Below are positions 48,381 through 58,016 of a DNA stretch of 64,000 bases, piece by piece. A model generated the notes under the pieces. That model was not told the origin of the DNA and did no database searches. It worked only from the letters and a program-made list of their open reading frames with translations. Both the position numbers and the translations under genes were made by a program. Every line of letters begins with the position of its first letter. The stretch's first letter is position 1. Origin of the DNA: Thermoplasmatales archaeon E-plasma (GTDB lineage Archaea > Thermoplasmatota > Thermoplasmata > Thermoplasmatales > Thermoplasmataceae); NCBI GenBank assembly GCA_000496135.1, contig KI542675.1:310001-374000 (forward strand). The letters are read 5' to 3'.

Positions 48381-49198
48381 GAGAAGGAAAGAGAGAGCCG
48401 GCAAGGTGGATTTTCTCCAAGGAATTGCGGGAAACTACTGTTATAGAAGAAAACACGGAGGGCGAAAAGATGAGGTCAATGTTTTTGACGCCACTAGGTT
48501 CCATAGGAAGGAGAATTTTGTTTGCGGGAAAAGTAACGAATCAGCGCGAGGATGAAAAATCCATCAGATTAACAGTTTCGGATCCAACGGGTGCTTTCTA
48601 TCTTTCATTTTTTGAGAGAGATTTCAATCAAAATGTTAAGAGACAACTGGAAAAAATAGAGTTAAATCAAACCGTCACGGTTATGGGTAGAGTTAGCCAT
48701 TATACTGGTGAAGATGGGAAAATACTTTTCAATATAAACCCTGAACTGATTTATGAAACGGATGCAGAAAGCATGAATTTCTGGAACGCGAGGACAGCCT
48801 ATCTTTGCAGAAGAAGGATAATGAGAATAAAAGAGGCTTTAAAAAAACCGGATATTTCCACAGGAGTATTAACTGCCTCCGGGTCAACAGAGGATGAAGC
48901 TGAAGGAATTTTAAAGAGCATTAAGGCTTACCCGAATTATGATTATACAAAATTTGAAGAGGTTCTGACATCATTGTTGTTTAATCAGCAGATTTCACAA
49001 AATATTAACATTGCAAAAGACGGCATTCTGGAATTTCTTTCTTCTCATGTTGATCCACAGGGAATAAAATATGAAGAGATAGTCAACGAACTTTTGAAAA
49101 AAGGTATTTCCCAGAATGAGGTTGATGAAGCTCTTAATGTTCTCGGTCATGAGGGCGATGTTTTTGAGGTCTCATTGAAGAGGTACAGGAAAATTTAA
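48377..49198 (+). CDS. RPA-associated OB-fold protein
   Basis: A 273-residue protein with an N-terminal OB fold (about 40-130, ILFAGKVTNQ, VSDPTGAFYLSFF, VTVMGRVSHY) and a helical or winged C-terminal region. This is the form of archaeal RPA-associated proteins (RPAP/COG3390) encoded next to RPA. It probably forms a complex with the preceding gene product. Confidence 0.85.
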   Translation: MREGKREPARWIFSKELRETTVIEENTEGEKMRSMFLTPLGSIGRRILFAGKVTNQREDEKSIRLTVSDPTGAFYLSFFERDFNQNVKRQLEKIELNQTVTVMGRVSHYTGEDGKILFNINPELIYETDAESMNFWNARTAYLCRRRIMRIKEALKKPDISTGVLTASGSTEDEAEGILKSIKAYPNYDYTKFEEVLTSLLFNQQISQNINIAKDGILEFLSSHVDPQGIKYEEIVNELLKKGISQNEVDEALNVLGHEGDVFEVSLKRYRKI

Positions 49199-49436
49199 AG
49201 ACAATTATGAACTATTTTATTATATCTTTAATTTGGTCAGGAAGTCTAATCTTCCCAATTTTGAATCATTTATCTATCGCGAAAACTGAGGATAAAAGCG
49301 GAAAATTTAATTTATTATTTTCATAATGAGACAGAAATTGAATTTGTTATTAAAATGTATTATCGATAAAAGCAAAATTTCGCTCTATACTAAACAAATA
49401 TAAAAACATTAATAAAAACGCTATACATGTTAACGT

Positions 49437-52400
49437 ATGTCTAGGCAACCATTACAATATTCAACTTTCATAAAAATTGTTGTAATTGTAATAATAGCTA
49501 TGACTATATTTTCTTACGCTTCTTTTTTAAAGCCCAGTCAAGATTCCAATTCAAAAAAAGCTGGAACTAATTCGATTTCCATTCGCTTGGATTCTGCAGC
49601 ACAATATCCGGACAAAAGTTCTGTAAATCCATATGATTACACGGTTCAACCTGCACCGATCGGTATAGCTGATTTTGGAATTGGCGCATACGGAAAGCCC
49701 TATGAATATAATACTTCATCATTTGTTGGTTCTATAAACATTAAGAAACTCACTGCGTTTAATAGTAGCCTAGGAAGCCTTGGAGATAACAATCTAACTT
49801 TTCAGTTGAACTCTATTTTGGTGTTTGTGAATAATGGTACTCTTTATAATTACTGGATTCAGGATGTATATTATTACAATACAACAACTAGATTATTATC
49901 GATCAATAATAACATATGGAACTGGTCCAATCCGGTAGATCAAAATCTTACTTCATCCACAGTAACAGGGAATGGAACAATTTACACGGGATGTGCGCCT
50001 TCAGGTAATGTGTATATTGATTCACCTGCTGCGTCATCATTACTGCCAGGGAATTGCAAAGCTATCTCGCTCCCCAGGACGATCTCGCTGAGAATTAATT
50101 CCACTCTCGTGTCGAATGTCCCAGAGGTGATATTTCAATACAACAATGGAACATCAGGATGGGTAACTTATGATAATGCAAAATTTATTTTTGCAAAGAA
50201 TGTAGAGGCAGATTATGGTTTCGTCGTGAATGGTAATGTTTCTGCTCTCAATGGTCTATATTATGAAACAGACTTAATAGTAGGAGGTCCCGGTGACGGT
50301 ACAAAAAATATAATTACTGCCTCTAATATGACAATGAAGCTTGATTACGCCAATGGAAACAACTATCAATCAATAAATAACGCTTATGACTTTTCTGGAA
50401 ATACCGGAGAAGCTGTTTCAAACCTGACGGATGTGCTTAAGGAAAATACTACATCAGGGCAAATATGTGCTTCTTTGAATAATTCTGGATCTGGAAAGAC
50501 TGAAACAAATTATAAAACTACAACGCTATTTCAGGCAGATAATCTTTCAGCACTGGATTTTGTAAGTTCAGTGGATGATGGAACATTAATAGTTAATTCC
50601 ACGTCATACCATTTCACAGGAAACAGAATCAATTTAACACTTAAGCCAGGACCATATAATGTGCAATTGTGGCAGGGTTCGACGGAAGTTATGAGTGGAT
50701 CATATACCTTGCTGAAGGGAAATACTCTTTTAGTAATGTATAACGAATATATTGCAAACTTCTATGAAGAAAATCTCCCACCGGATACTTTCTGGAACAT
50801 TACTATTAACGGCCTGACCTATTATACGTATACAGATGCAATAGCAGTTCCACTGGCTACGGGTACTTATGCATTTAGTGTAGGAAAAATATACGGTTAC
50901 TCTGATATTACTTCCTCGGGTTCAATTAGTATTGGGAGTTCCAATGCTAGTAGTGAGATATCATTCTTTCAATCTGAAAAAGTGATTGCCGGGGCTCTTA
51001 CCATAACTGGTAATCTTGCAAGTTACGGGACTACAGCCTCTACATCTGAATATATAGTTGTTACTCCCGGTCCATCTTCGATGACAGTAAATAGAATATC
51101 TCTTATCTTTACTGGCGATGGTTCATTTGAGTTTTCCATCGGAACACAGCTTGGTAAACCAAACCTCTTGCAAAATGTCAGTGGGGGAACATATTCCTTC
51201 GGGAATAATTTTGGATGGGTTAATTTGACTTTTCCTTACACTACACTTTATGGAGGTGGTTTTTACTACCTTAACGTTTGGTTAACATCCACTTCTCCCG
51301 GCGGAACAAACGCTTTCCAGTTGGCACTTAATTATACAAAAAGTCCATTGGTATTAAACAAAAATTCGCTGAGTGGATATCTCGTTCAGACAGGCGCTAC
51401 ATATTACCTTCCCTATTTAAATCAGTATATGTTTGAATTATATTATGTGTCGTATTCTATTACTTTTACAGAATCAGGTCTCCCTTCAGGTGATATTTGG
51501 TACACGAATCTTTCAAACGATGAATCATTTACATCCTATTCTTCGTCTTTCACAATTGGCCTCAGAAACGGATCATACCAATACAACATTGCAACAAACA
51601 ACAAGATATACCATGCACCTGCATCATCATTCACAGTAAATGGAGCAGCTTTAACTGAATCGGTATCATTTTCACTTTACACATATTCAGTTACATTCTC
51701 AGAATCTGGATTACCAACAGGTGATCTCTGGTATGTGAACATAACAGGTCAAACATCATCAGGAGCAATAAATTCAGGATCAACTTATTCATTCTCATTA
51801 GCAAACGGATCATACCAATACAACATTGCAACAAACAACAAGATATACCATGCACCTGCATCATCATTCACAGTAAATGGAGCAGCTTTAACTGAATCGG
51901 TATCATTTTCACTTTACACATATTCAGTTACATTCTCAGAATCTGGATTACCAACAGGTGATCTCTGGTATGTGAACATAACAGGTCAAACATCATCAGG
52001 AGCAATCGATGCAGGATCATCATTCTCAATTGATCTCACTAACGGATCATACCAATACAACATTGCAACAAACAACAAGATATACCATGCACCTGCATCA
52101 TCATTCACAGTAAATGGAGCAGCTTTAACTGAATCGGTATCATTTTCACTTTACACATATTCAGTTACATTCTCAGAATCTGGATTACCAACAGGTGATC
52201 TCTGGTATGTGAACATAACAGGTCAAACATCATCAGGAGCAATAAATTCAGGATCAACTTATTCATTCTCATTAGCAAACGGATCATACCAATACAACAT
52301 TGCAACAAACAACAAGATATACCATGCACCTGCATCATCATTCACAGTAAATGGAGCAGCTTTAACTGAATCGGTATCATTTTCACTTTACACATATTCA

Positions 52401-53465
52401 GTTACATTCTCAGAATCTGGATTACCAACAGGTGATCTCTGGTATGTGAACATAACAGGTCAAACATCATCAGGAGCAATCGATGCAGGATCATCATTCT
52501 CAATTGATCTCACTAACGGATCATACCAATACAACATTGCAACAAACAACAAGATATACCATGCACCTGCATCATCATTCACAGTAAATGGAGCAGCTTT
52601 AACTGAATCGGTATCATTTTCACTTTACACATATTCAGTTACATTCTCAGAATCTGGATTACCAACAGGTGATCTCTGGTATGTGAACATAACAGGTCAA
52701 ACATCATCAGGAGCAATAAATTCAGGATCAACTTATTCATTCTCATTAGCAAACGGATCATACCAATACAACATTGCAACAAACAACAAGATATACCATG
52801 CACCTGCATCATCATTCACAGTAAATGGAGCAGCTTTAACTGAATCGGTATCATTTTCACTTTACACATATTCAGTTACATTCTCAGAATCTGGATTACC
52901 AACAGGTGATCTCTGGTATGTGAACATAACAGGTCAAACATCATCAGGAGCAATCGATGCAGGATCATCATTCTCAATTGATCTCACTAACGGATCATAC
53001 CAATACAACATTGCAACAAACAACAAGATATACCATGCACCTGCATCATCATTCACAGTAAATGGAGCAGCTTTAACTGAATCGGTATCATTTTCACTTT
53101 ACACATATTCAGTTACATTCTCAGAATCAGGCCTTCCATCAACCGATCTCTGGTATGTGAACATAACAGGTCAAACATCATCAGGAGCAATCGATGCAGG
53201 ATCATCATTCTCAATTGATCTCACTAACGGATCATATAAATATGTTGTTAATTCGAGTGAGGCTGGATATGTTGTAATTCAAGATTCAACGCAATTCAGT
53301 ATTAATGGTAGAGCAAAGACAATGAATATAGATTTTGTAGGAACTGGTGGAAAAGTAAAGGTAAACTTTTTGTGGTTTTATTTTCTTATAGGTGCTATTG
53401 GATTAATAGCCATTCTAATATTAATATCTCATAGAAAAAAATTGAGCATATTTGGTGTTCGATGA
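49437..53465 (+). CDS. Giant tandem-repeat surface protein (nine ESGLPSG-type modules)
   Basis: A 1342-residue membrane-anchored exoprotein. Signal helix at about residues 12-32; a large beta N-domain to about 440; a divergent module from about 442; a jelly-roll-like domain at about 520-675; then eight further modules of about 79 residues with TFSESGLPTGDLWYVNITGQ; a C-terminal anchor (about 1307-1330) ends in a basic tail. Copies within 51567-53237 are nearly identical in DNA. Sequons are abundant. A TATA-like AATATAAAA at about 49397-49405 lies about 36 bases upstream. It is probably a stalk or adhesin; exact function is unknown. Confidence 0.88.
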   Translation: MSRQPLQYSTFIKIVVIVIIAMTIFSYASFLKPSQDSNSKKAGTNSISIRLDSAAQYPDKSSVNPYDYTVQPAPIGIADFGIGAYGKPYEYNTSSFVGSINIKKLTAFNSSLGSLGDNNLTFQLNSILVFVNNGTLYNYWIQDVYYYNTTTRLLSINNNIWNWSNPVDQNLTSSTVTGNGTIYTGCAPSGNVYIDSPAASSLLPGNCKAISLPRTISLRINSTLVSNVPEVIFQYNNGTSGWVTYDNAKFIFAKNVEADYGFVVNGNVSALNGLYYETDLIVGGPGDGTKNIITASNMTMKLDYANGNNYQSINNAYDFSGNTGEAVSNLTDVLKENTTSGQICASLNNSGSGKTETNYKTTTLFQADNLSALDFVSSVDDGTLIVNSTSYHFTGNRINLTLKPGPYNVQLWQGSTEVMSGSYTLLKGNTLLVMYNEYIANFYEENLPPDTFWNITINGLTYYTYTDAIAVPLATGTYAFSVGKIYGYSDITSSGSISIGSSNASSEISFFQSEKVIAGALTITGNLASYGTTASTSEYIVVTPGPSSMTVNRISLIFTGDGSFEFSIGTQLGKPNLLQNVSGGTYSFGNNFGWVNLTFPYTTLYGGGFYYLNVWLTSTSPGGTNAFQLALNYTKSPLVLNKNSLSGYLVQTGATYYLPYLNQYMFELYYVSYSITFTESGLPSGDIWYTNLSNDESFTSYSSSFTIGLRNGSYQYNIATNNKIYHAPASSFTVNGAALTESVSFSLYTYSVTFSESGLPTGDLWYVNITGQTSSGAINSGSTYSFSLANGSYQYNIATNNKIYHAPASSFTVNGAALTESVSFSLYTYSVTFSESGLPTGDLWYVNITGQTSSGAIDAGSSFSIDLTNGSYQYNIATNNKIYHAPASSFTVNGAALTESVSFSLYTYSVTFSESGLPTGDLWYVNITGQTSSGAINSGSTYSFSLANGSYQYNIATNNKIYHAPASSFTVNGAALTESVSFSLYTYSVTFSESGLPTGDLWYVNITGQTSSGAIDAGSSFSIDLTNGSYQYNIATNNKIYHAPASSFTVNGAALTESVSFSLYTYSVTFSESGLPTGDLWYVNITGQTSSGAINSGSTYSFSLANGSYQYNIATNNKIYHAPASSFTVNGAALTESVSFSLYTYSVTFSESGLPTGDLWYVNITGQTSSGAIDAGSSFSIDLTNGSYQYNIATNNKIYHAPASSFTVNGAALTESVSFSLYTYSVTFSESGLPSTDLWYVNITGQTSSGAIDAGSSFSIDLTNGSYKYVVNSSEAGYVVIQDSTQFSINGRAKTMNIDFVGTGGKVKVNFLWFYFLIGAIGLIAILILISHRKKLSIFGVR
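51567..53237 (+). repeat. 237-bp tandem array in the giant surface-protein gene
   Basis: Six whole units start at 51681, 51918, 52155, 52392, 52629 and 52866, each 237 bp (79 codons), with partial units on both sides. Most of each unit is identical. A 35-40-base cassette alternates strictly between type A (AATTCAGGATCAACT) and type B (GATGCAGGATCATCA), giving a 474-bp higher-order period. Confidence 0.95.
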
Positions 53466-53584
53466 AAACAATTTAATGTGCTGATTAAAATAAAGTTATT
53501 TCATTTGCATGAAATGAAGAGTTCATTTTATTTCTTAAGTGCCGATTATCCTATTTTTCAGTCATGTTATGTTACCTAAAAGTA

Positions 53585-53592
53585 TTTTTTTT
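53585..53592 (+). terminator. T8 run downstream of the giant gene
   Basis: Eight consecutive T bases about 120 bases after the giant gene stop may end its transcript. The adjacent gene is on the other strand. Confidence 0.35.
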
Positions 53593-53695
53593 CACAACAA
53601 TAAGAAATAAATCAAGTACACAAAATTGGTATAAAATTAGGTTAGATGAAACTACAACTGCTCTAATTGTTGCTATTATTGTTTTTAGTTAGGAG

Positions 53696-55114
53696 TTACC
53701 ACCTTAGAACCATATCCTTAGCTGCCTTGACTTCATTAGCTCTCTTTATCGATAGTGTATCTGGCAGTGACTCCAGGTAAGATGTATCAGAATGTAATGC
53801 ATCAATCATGAGCTGACAAAATCTATCCAGATCATCAACGCTAACATCTTCCGTGGGTTCTATCATTAGAGCCTCATGGACAATTAGGGGAAAATATATC
53901 GTTGGGGAATGTACACCATTATTTATGAGGTATTTGGCTATGTCAAGAGCTTTTTTGCCTTTGTTTTCTGATGATACCACAACCTCATGTTTTTTTAGAT
54001 CGCCTGAAACACTCTCATATTCTCCTTTAAGTTTTGCAGAAACGTAATTTGCGTTCATGACGGCCCTGAGGGTGTTTTTATACATTCCGTCTTTTCCATG
54101 ATATCTCATATAAGCCCAGGCCCTTAATAAATTAATAAAAGAACCATGAAATGAGGAAATTCTTCCTATTGAGTGAATTGCATTATAATTAAAGAAATAA
54201 TTATCTCCATTTCTATCGACGAATGGTGTAGGTATAAATTCCATTAACTTTTTGTTTACGGCTATGGGTCCGGCACCAGGCCCTCCACCTCCATGTGGAG
54301 TAGCAAATGTTTTATGGAGGTTAAAATGAACAAGATCAAATCCCATTTTTCCAGGGTTTGTTACTCCTACAATTGCATTAAAATTGGCACCATCATAATA
54401 AAGAAGTGCACCAGCTGAGTGAATTATAGAAGCTATCTCTTTAATTTTTGGTTCAAACACACCCAGAGTGTTAGGGTTGGTTATCATAAACGCAGCTGTC
54501 TTCGGACCAAGAGCTGCTTTAAGGGCTTCAATATCAATCCCCCCATCTGAACTGCTTGGGATTTCAATCACGGAAAAACCAGCCATTGCAGCCGAAGCTG
54601 GGTTAGTACCGTGGGCTGAATCAGGAATGATTATTTCGTCCCTATCCTTCATACCGGAATTCTCTAAATATTTCCTAATAATAAGAAGTGCTGTATATTC
54701 GCCCTGTGCACCTGCTAGAGGTTGAAGTGATACCCTTTCCATTCCTGAAATCTCCTTCAAATTTTGCTGTAATTCATACATAATCTGAAGTGTTCCCTGT
54801 ATCGTTTTTTCATTCTGATTTGGGTGTAAAGTGTTAAATTCACTAAACGAGGCTATTTTATCAGCAAACTTTGGATTGAATTTCATTGTACAGGACCCCA
54901 GAGGATAAATTCCTAAGTCAACGCAATAATTCATCTGTGATAATCTAGTGTAATGCCGTATAACATCATATTCAGCAACGTCTGGTAACTTCAATTCCTT
55001 CCTTAAAAGGTTATTCGGTAAAATGGTTTCATCCACATGCTGGAATTTGAAATCATTCCCTGATCTATACTTATTCAGAAGTTTTTCATCGTAGTTTGCC
55101 TGATGATATGTCAT
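53696..55114 (-). CDS. gcvPB: Glycine dehydrogenase (P protein) subunit 2
   Basis: A 472-residue PLP subunit of the glycine cleavage system P protein. Visible: LGSCTMKFNPK near the N-terminus, SAHGTNPASAAM, ITNPNTLGVFEP and the PLP lysine stretch NLHKTFATPHGGGGPG. With subunit 1 it decarboxylates glycine and loads the aminomethyl group onto lipoyl-H protein. It overlaps the end of subunit 1 by four bases. The T, H and L genes are not in the window. Confidence 0.96.
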   Translation of the reverse strand: MTYHQANYDEKLLNKYRSGNDFKFQHVDETILPNNLLRKELKLPDVAEYDVIRHYTRLSQMNYCVDLGIYPLGSCTMKFNPKFADKIASFSEFNTLHPNQNEKTIQGTLQIMYELQQNLKEISGMERVSLQPLAGAQGEYTALLIIRKYLENSGMKDRDEIIIPDSAHGTNPASAAMAGFSVIEIPSSSDGGIDIEALKAALGPKTAAFMITNPNTLGVFEPKIKEIASIIHSAGALLYYDGANFNAIVGVTNPGKMGFDLVHFNLHKTFATPHGGGGPGAGPIAVNKKLMEFIPTPFVDRNGDNYFFNYNAIHSIGRISSFHGSFINLLRAWAYMRYHGKDGMYKNTLRAVMNANYVSAKLKGEYESVSGDLKKHEVVVSSENKGKKALDIAKYLINNGVHSPTIYFPLIVHEALMIEPTEDVSVDDLDRFCQLMIDALHSDTSYLESLPDTLSIKRANEVKAAKDMVLRW

Positions 55115-56439
55115 TTAACAACCTCCAAAGTTTTTGCGAGTAAGTCTATCTCATCCTCACTTCTTTTCTCAGTAACAGAGAAAAAGTATGTTTTAGAATT
55201 TTTAACTGGTGGAATATTCAAAAGACTTTCTGTTGTTATTCCTCCCATTATGCCATGTTCAAGAAGTTTCTCTTCCAGATTGTTATTTGTATCTACCCCG
55301 ACTACTACGTCAGAGAAGAATACGCCTTTGAATACATAGGGATCAACACCAGAAATTTTCTCTAACTTTTTCTGAAGTAGTTTTGCTCTTGAAAAATTAG
55401 TCAGCGCAATATTTTTAAGCCCTGATGAACCTACTATTGCAAGGTAAATTGAAGACGCTATTGAAAGCAATGCTTGATTAGTGCATATATTACTGGTGGC
55501 CTTATCTCTTCGAATGTGCTGTTCTCTTGTTTGTAGGGTCATTACGAAAGCATCTTTTCCATCCTTGTCTATTGTTTTACCAATGATTCTTCCAGGGGAT
55601 TTCCTCACATATTCTTTCCTAAAAGAGAAAAGCCCTAATGTTGGCCCGCCAAAATTTTGAGATATTCCTAAACCCTGACCGTCTGATACTGCAATATCTG
55701 CCCCCAATTCCCCAGGTGACTTAATAACTCCAAGTGATACCGGGTCATAATAATAAATTAACAGAGAATTTCCTTTGAAGGTATTTATTTCATTTATCTT
55801 ACTTTCAACTATGCCATAGCAGTTGGGGTTATAGACGATAATACAGCAGCTATCCTCTGTTGTTTTAGATCTTAAGTCATGAATATCGATTTCTCCTGAA
55901 TCTGGATCTAATTTATAAAATTCAAAAGTAGGGTCTATGCCTGATCCGTAATTTCGAAGAACGCTTAGATGGCTCTTTAAGATATTCTCTGGAAGCAGGA
56001 CTTTTTTGTTACCATTTACCCTGTATGCCATCCTCATTGCTTCCCCTAAAGCAGTTGAACTATCATACATTGAAGAATTCGTATAATCCATTTCAGTTAA
56101 ATCACTTATGAGACTCTGATATTCGAACAGTGCCTGAAGCATACCCTGGGACATCTCAGCCTGATATGGGGTATATGCTGTCAGAAATTCGCTTCTACTC
56201 AATATAGAGTCAACAGATGATGGTATAAATCGGTCATATATACCATTACCAAGGAAATTTATATTCCCGGTATAATTTTTCTTTGCTATTTTTGAAGCTT
56301 CCGACAGCAGCTCCATTTCACTTATCCCATTTGCAATGTTGGTCAACCTAACCTTCAAATCACTGGGTATGTCCGAAAATAGTTTTTCAGCAGAATCTAT
56401 GTTCAAAACCTCTAAAATATGTTGTTCAGAATCGTTCAT
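55111..56439 (-). CDS. gcvPA: Glycine dehydrogenase (P protein) subunit 1
   Basis: A 442-residue non-catalytic-lysine subunit of the split P protein. Visible: FLGNGIYDRFIPS near the N-terminus, YTPYQAEMSQGMLQALFEYQSLI, DLTEMDYTNSSMYDSSTA and the internal region QGLGISQNFGGPTLG. First gene of the two-gene operon with gcvPB. A TATA-like box at about 56455-56465 lies about 22 bases upstream. Confidence 0.95.
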   Translation of the reverse strand: MNDSEQHILEVLNIDSAEKLFSDIPSDLKVRLTNIANGISEMELLSEASKIAKKNYTGNINFLGNGIYDRFIPSSVDSILSRSEFLTAYTPYQAEMSQGMLQALFEYQSLISDLTEMDYTNSSMYDSSTALGEAMRMAYRVNGNKKVLLPENILKSHLSVLRNYGSGIDPTFEFYKLDPDSGEIDIHDLRSKTTEDSCCIIVYNPNCYGIVESKINEINTFKGNSLLIYYYDPVSLGVIKSPGELGADIAVSDGQGLGISQNFGGPTLGLFSFRKEYVRKSPGRIIGKTIDKDGKDAFVMTLQTREQHIRRDKATSNICTNQALLSIASSIYLAIVGSSGLKNIALTNFSRAKLLQKKLEKISGVDPYVFKGVFFSDVVVGVDTNNNLEEKLLEHGIMGGITTESLLNIPPVKNSKTYFFSVTEKRSEDEIDLLAKTLEVVK

Positions 56440-56489
56440 AATCTAAAGCCAACACTATATCATATTGCGCTATTTATCAGTTATCAACT

Positions 56490-56513
56490 ACCAACGGCTG
56501 AAGGACGTTGGCT
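56490..56513 (+). mobile_element. Hairpin end of an IS200/IS605-type element
   Basis: ACCAACG and CGTTGG form a stem around the loop GCTGAAGGA. It is flanked by AACTACC on one side and GGCTT on the other, the layout of the subterminal hairpin of IS200/IS605-type ends. Confidence 0.45.
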
Positions 56514-56640
56514 TGCAACTGGGTGGATCGAATGATCAAAAATAGCATCCGCTACAATAGGTTGTTTGACAGCAGCCCTGTTCCTGATGTTGATGAAAGC
56601 GATGAGACAGGATAAGGAAATAAAGGCAAATGCAGATCAG
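56492..56640 (-). pseudogene. C-terminal TnpB remnant
   Basis: A minus-strand frame contains AFINIRNRAAVKQPIV, like the conserved (N)A-INIRNR stretch near the end of TnpB, and ends in SQRPSAVGS* overlapping the hairpin. The frame is closed upstream by TGA, so only the tail of tnpB is left. Confidence 0.45.
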
Positions 56641-56696
56641 ACTATTCTTCGGCCAAATCTGTAAATAATGTTCACACCTGAAGAAGTGGTGTAAAG

Positions 56697-56990
56697 TCAT
56701 AGAGGTAATGCTCTTAAGAAGTGGAGTTTGCTTGAACCTATTAATTTTAAAACTTTTTCCATAAAGATATTGGACTTATGTTTTAAGATCTCTACGGTAA
56801 TGGATTTGGATTGAATGTCAAAAGGGATAACGAATAGCTTCATTTTCCCGGTAAGCGAACGCAAACTTTCAATTGTTGCGGTAAAAATAGTATATGGTTT
56901 TGACTCTGAGAGGTTTAGTAAAGAGTTATTTCGAAAGGGAAAGGGCATTTTACCCGCTTTCGTCCGGTAATGTACGTTTAACCCGGTCAA
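56697..56990 (-). CDS. Doubtful small ORF of 97 residues
   Basis: No motif is recognised. It lies between the tnpB tail and the mevalonate kinase gene on the minus strand, so it may be more of the decayed element or a chance frame. Composition is basic and moderately hydrophobic, with no membrane segment. Confidence 0.25.
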   Translation of the reverse strand: MTGLNVHYRTKAGKMPFPFRNNSLLNLSESKPYTIFTATIESLRSLTGKMKLFVIPFDIQSKSITVEILKHKSNIFMEKVLKLIGSSKLHFLRALPL

Positions 56991-57047
56991 ATATCATAAT
57001 ATAGAATCACATGTAAGATTGAATAATACGAAGCTATACTGATATTT

Positions 57048-58016
57048 ATGGACTCTTCAGAGAGATATGTAGAAGCAACCGCACATCCTACAATAGGTAT
57101 TGTTCTTTTGGGAGGGTTGAGCGACCCAAATAATCGGATTCCTCTACATGGTTCTTCAGGTATTGCTTATACCATTAAGAATAAGGAATCAGTTGCAAGA
57201 ACAAGAATTTCCTTATCGGATAAGAAACATGTATATACTTTTAACGGGAAGGAAATTGAGGAAAGTTCAAGATCACCAATTGCATTAATTCAAAAGTACG
57301 AAGAAAGATTGAAAACCAAATATAGAACAGAATACGTGAACTTTAAGTCAGAAAATCAGGATATTCTAAGCGGAAGTTCGGATGCTGGAGCTGCTGCTCT
57401 TGGCAAATGCATACAATATCTGTTGCCTGATGAAGACCCTTTTTCTATGGAAAATAACCTTAGAATAATTTCTGAGAGTGTTGGAAGGAGTCTATACGGT
57501 GGACTGACCGTTACAGATGTAAGTAATCATGGTACACGAACAAGGCAAATTTTAAATCCTGAGGAATTTGGCGGGTATGAAATAACAGCATTTACATTTC
57601 CACACGAAAGGAGACCGTCAGATGATATACATTTTAATATCAAGAAACTCCCTGAGTATCCCAACAGAGTCAAGAACGCAAATTATAAGTTAATCGAGCT
57701 GCAAAAACTCGCTGAGAAGAAGGATATAAGGGGAATCTTTGAACTTGCGCATAATGATACTGAAGAATATCATTCCCTTGTTGAAAAAGCTGGAGTAATA
57801 ATTATTACTCCAGAGATGAGGCAGCTAATGAAAGAGGTTGACAGGATCAGGAAGAATATTTGGTGCTCATATATTGTTACGGGTGGGAACAATGTTTTCG
57901 TTGTGACCAGAAACGAAGATTCGGAAACAATTTCTGACAAACTTCGAAGGCGGGATGTGAGAATTACAAAACTCATTGTTGCAGGTCATCCTAAGATTAC
58001 TTCTTCAAATATTTGA
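57048..58016 (+). CDS. Mevalonate 3-kinase
   Basis: A 322-residue GHMP-family relative of mevalonate diphosphate decarboxylase. The N-terminus HPTIGIVLLGG, PLHGSSGIAYT, LSGSSDAGAAALG (about 105-117), SLYGGLTVT and YIVTGGNNVFV match the Thermoplasma enzyme that phosphorylates mevalonate at O3. This starts the Thermoplasma route to isopentenyl phosphate that passes through mevalonate 3,5-bisphosphate and supplies isoprenoid lipids. The 3' end overlaps the signal peptidase gene (convergent) by 20 bases. Confidence 0.9.
   Translation: MDSSERYVEATAHPTIGIVLLGGLSDPNNRIPLHGSSGIAYTIKNKESVARTRISLSDKKHVYTFNGKEIEESSRSPIALIQKYEERLKTKYRTEYVNFKSENQDILSGSSDAGAAALGKCIQYLLPDEDPFSMENNLRIISESVGRSLYGGLTVTDVSNHGTRTRQILNPEEFGGYEITAFTFPHERRPSDDIHFNIKKLPEYPNRVKNANYKLIELQKLAEKKDIRGIFELAHNDTEEYHSLVEKAGVIIITPEMRQLMKEVDRIRKNIWCSYIVTGGNNVFVVTRNEDSETISDKLRRRDVRITKLIVAGHPKITSSNI

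Larger units (their letters stand above)
56440..57047. other. Intergenic region with insertion-sequence decay products
   Basis: About 600 bases between divergent genes. The left 200 bases hold an IS200/IS605-type end and a TnpB-like tail, the middle an ORF of unknown nature (56697-56990), and the right part the upstream region of the mevalonate kinase gene. No intact element is present. Confidence 0.6.

Noticed and set aside
51567-53237. Regular repeats that could suggest a CRISPR-like array
   Set aside because: The units are coding, 237 bp long, in frame and without unique spacers of constant length; they are protein modules.
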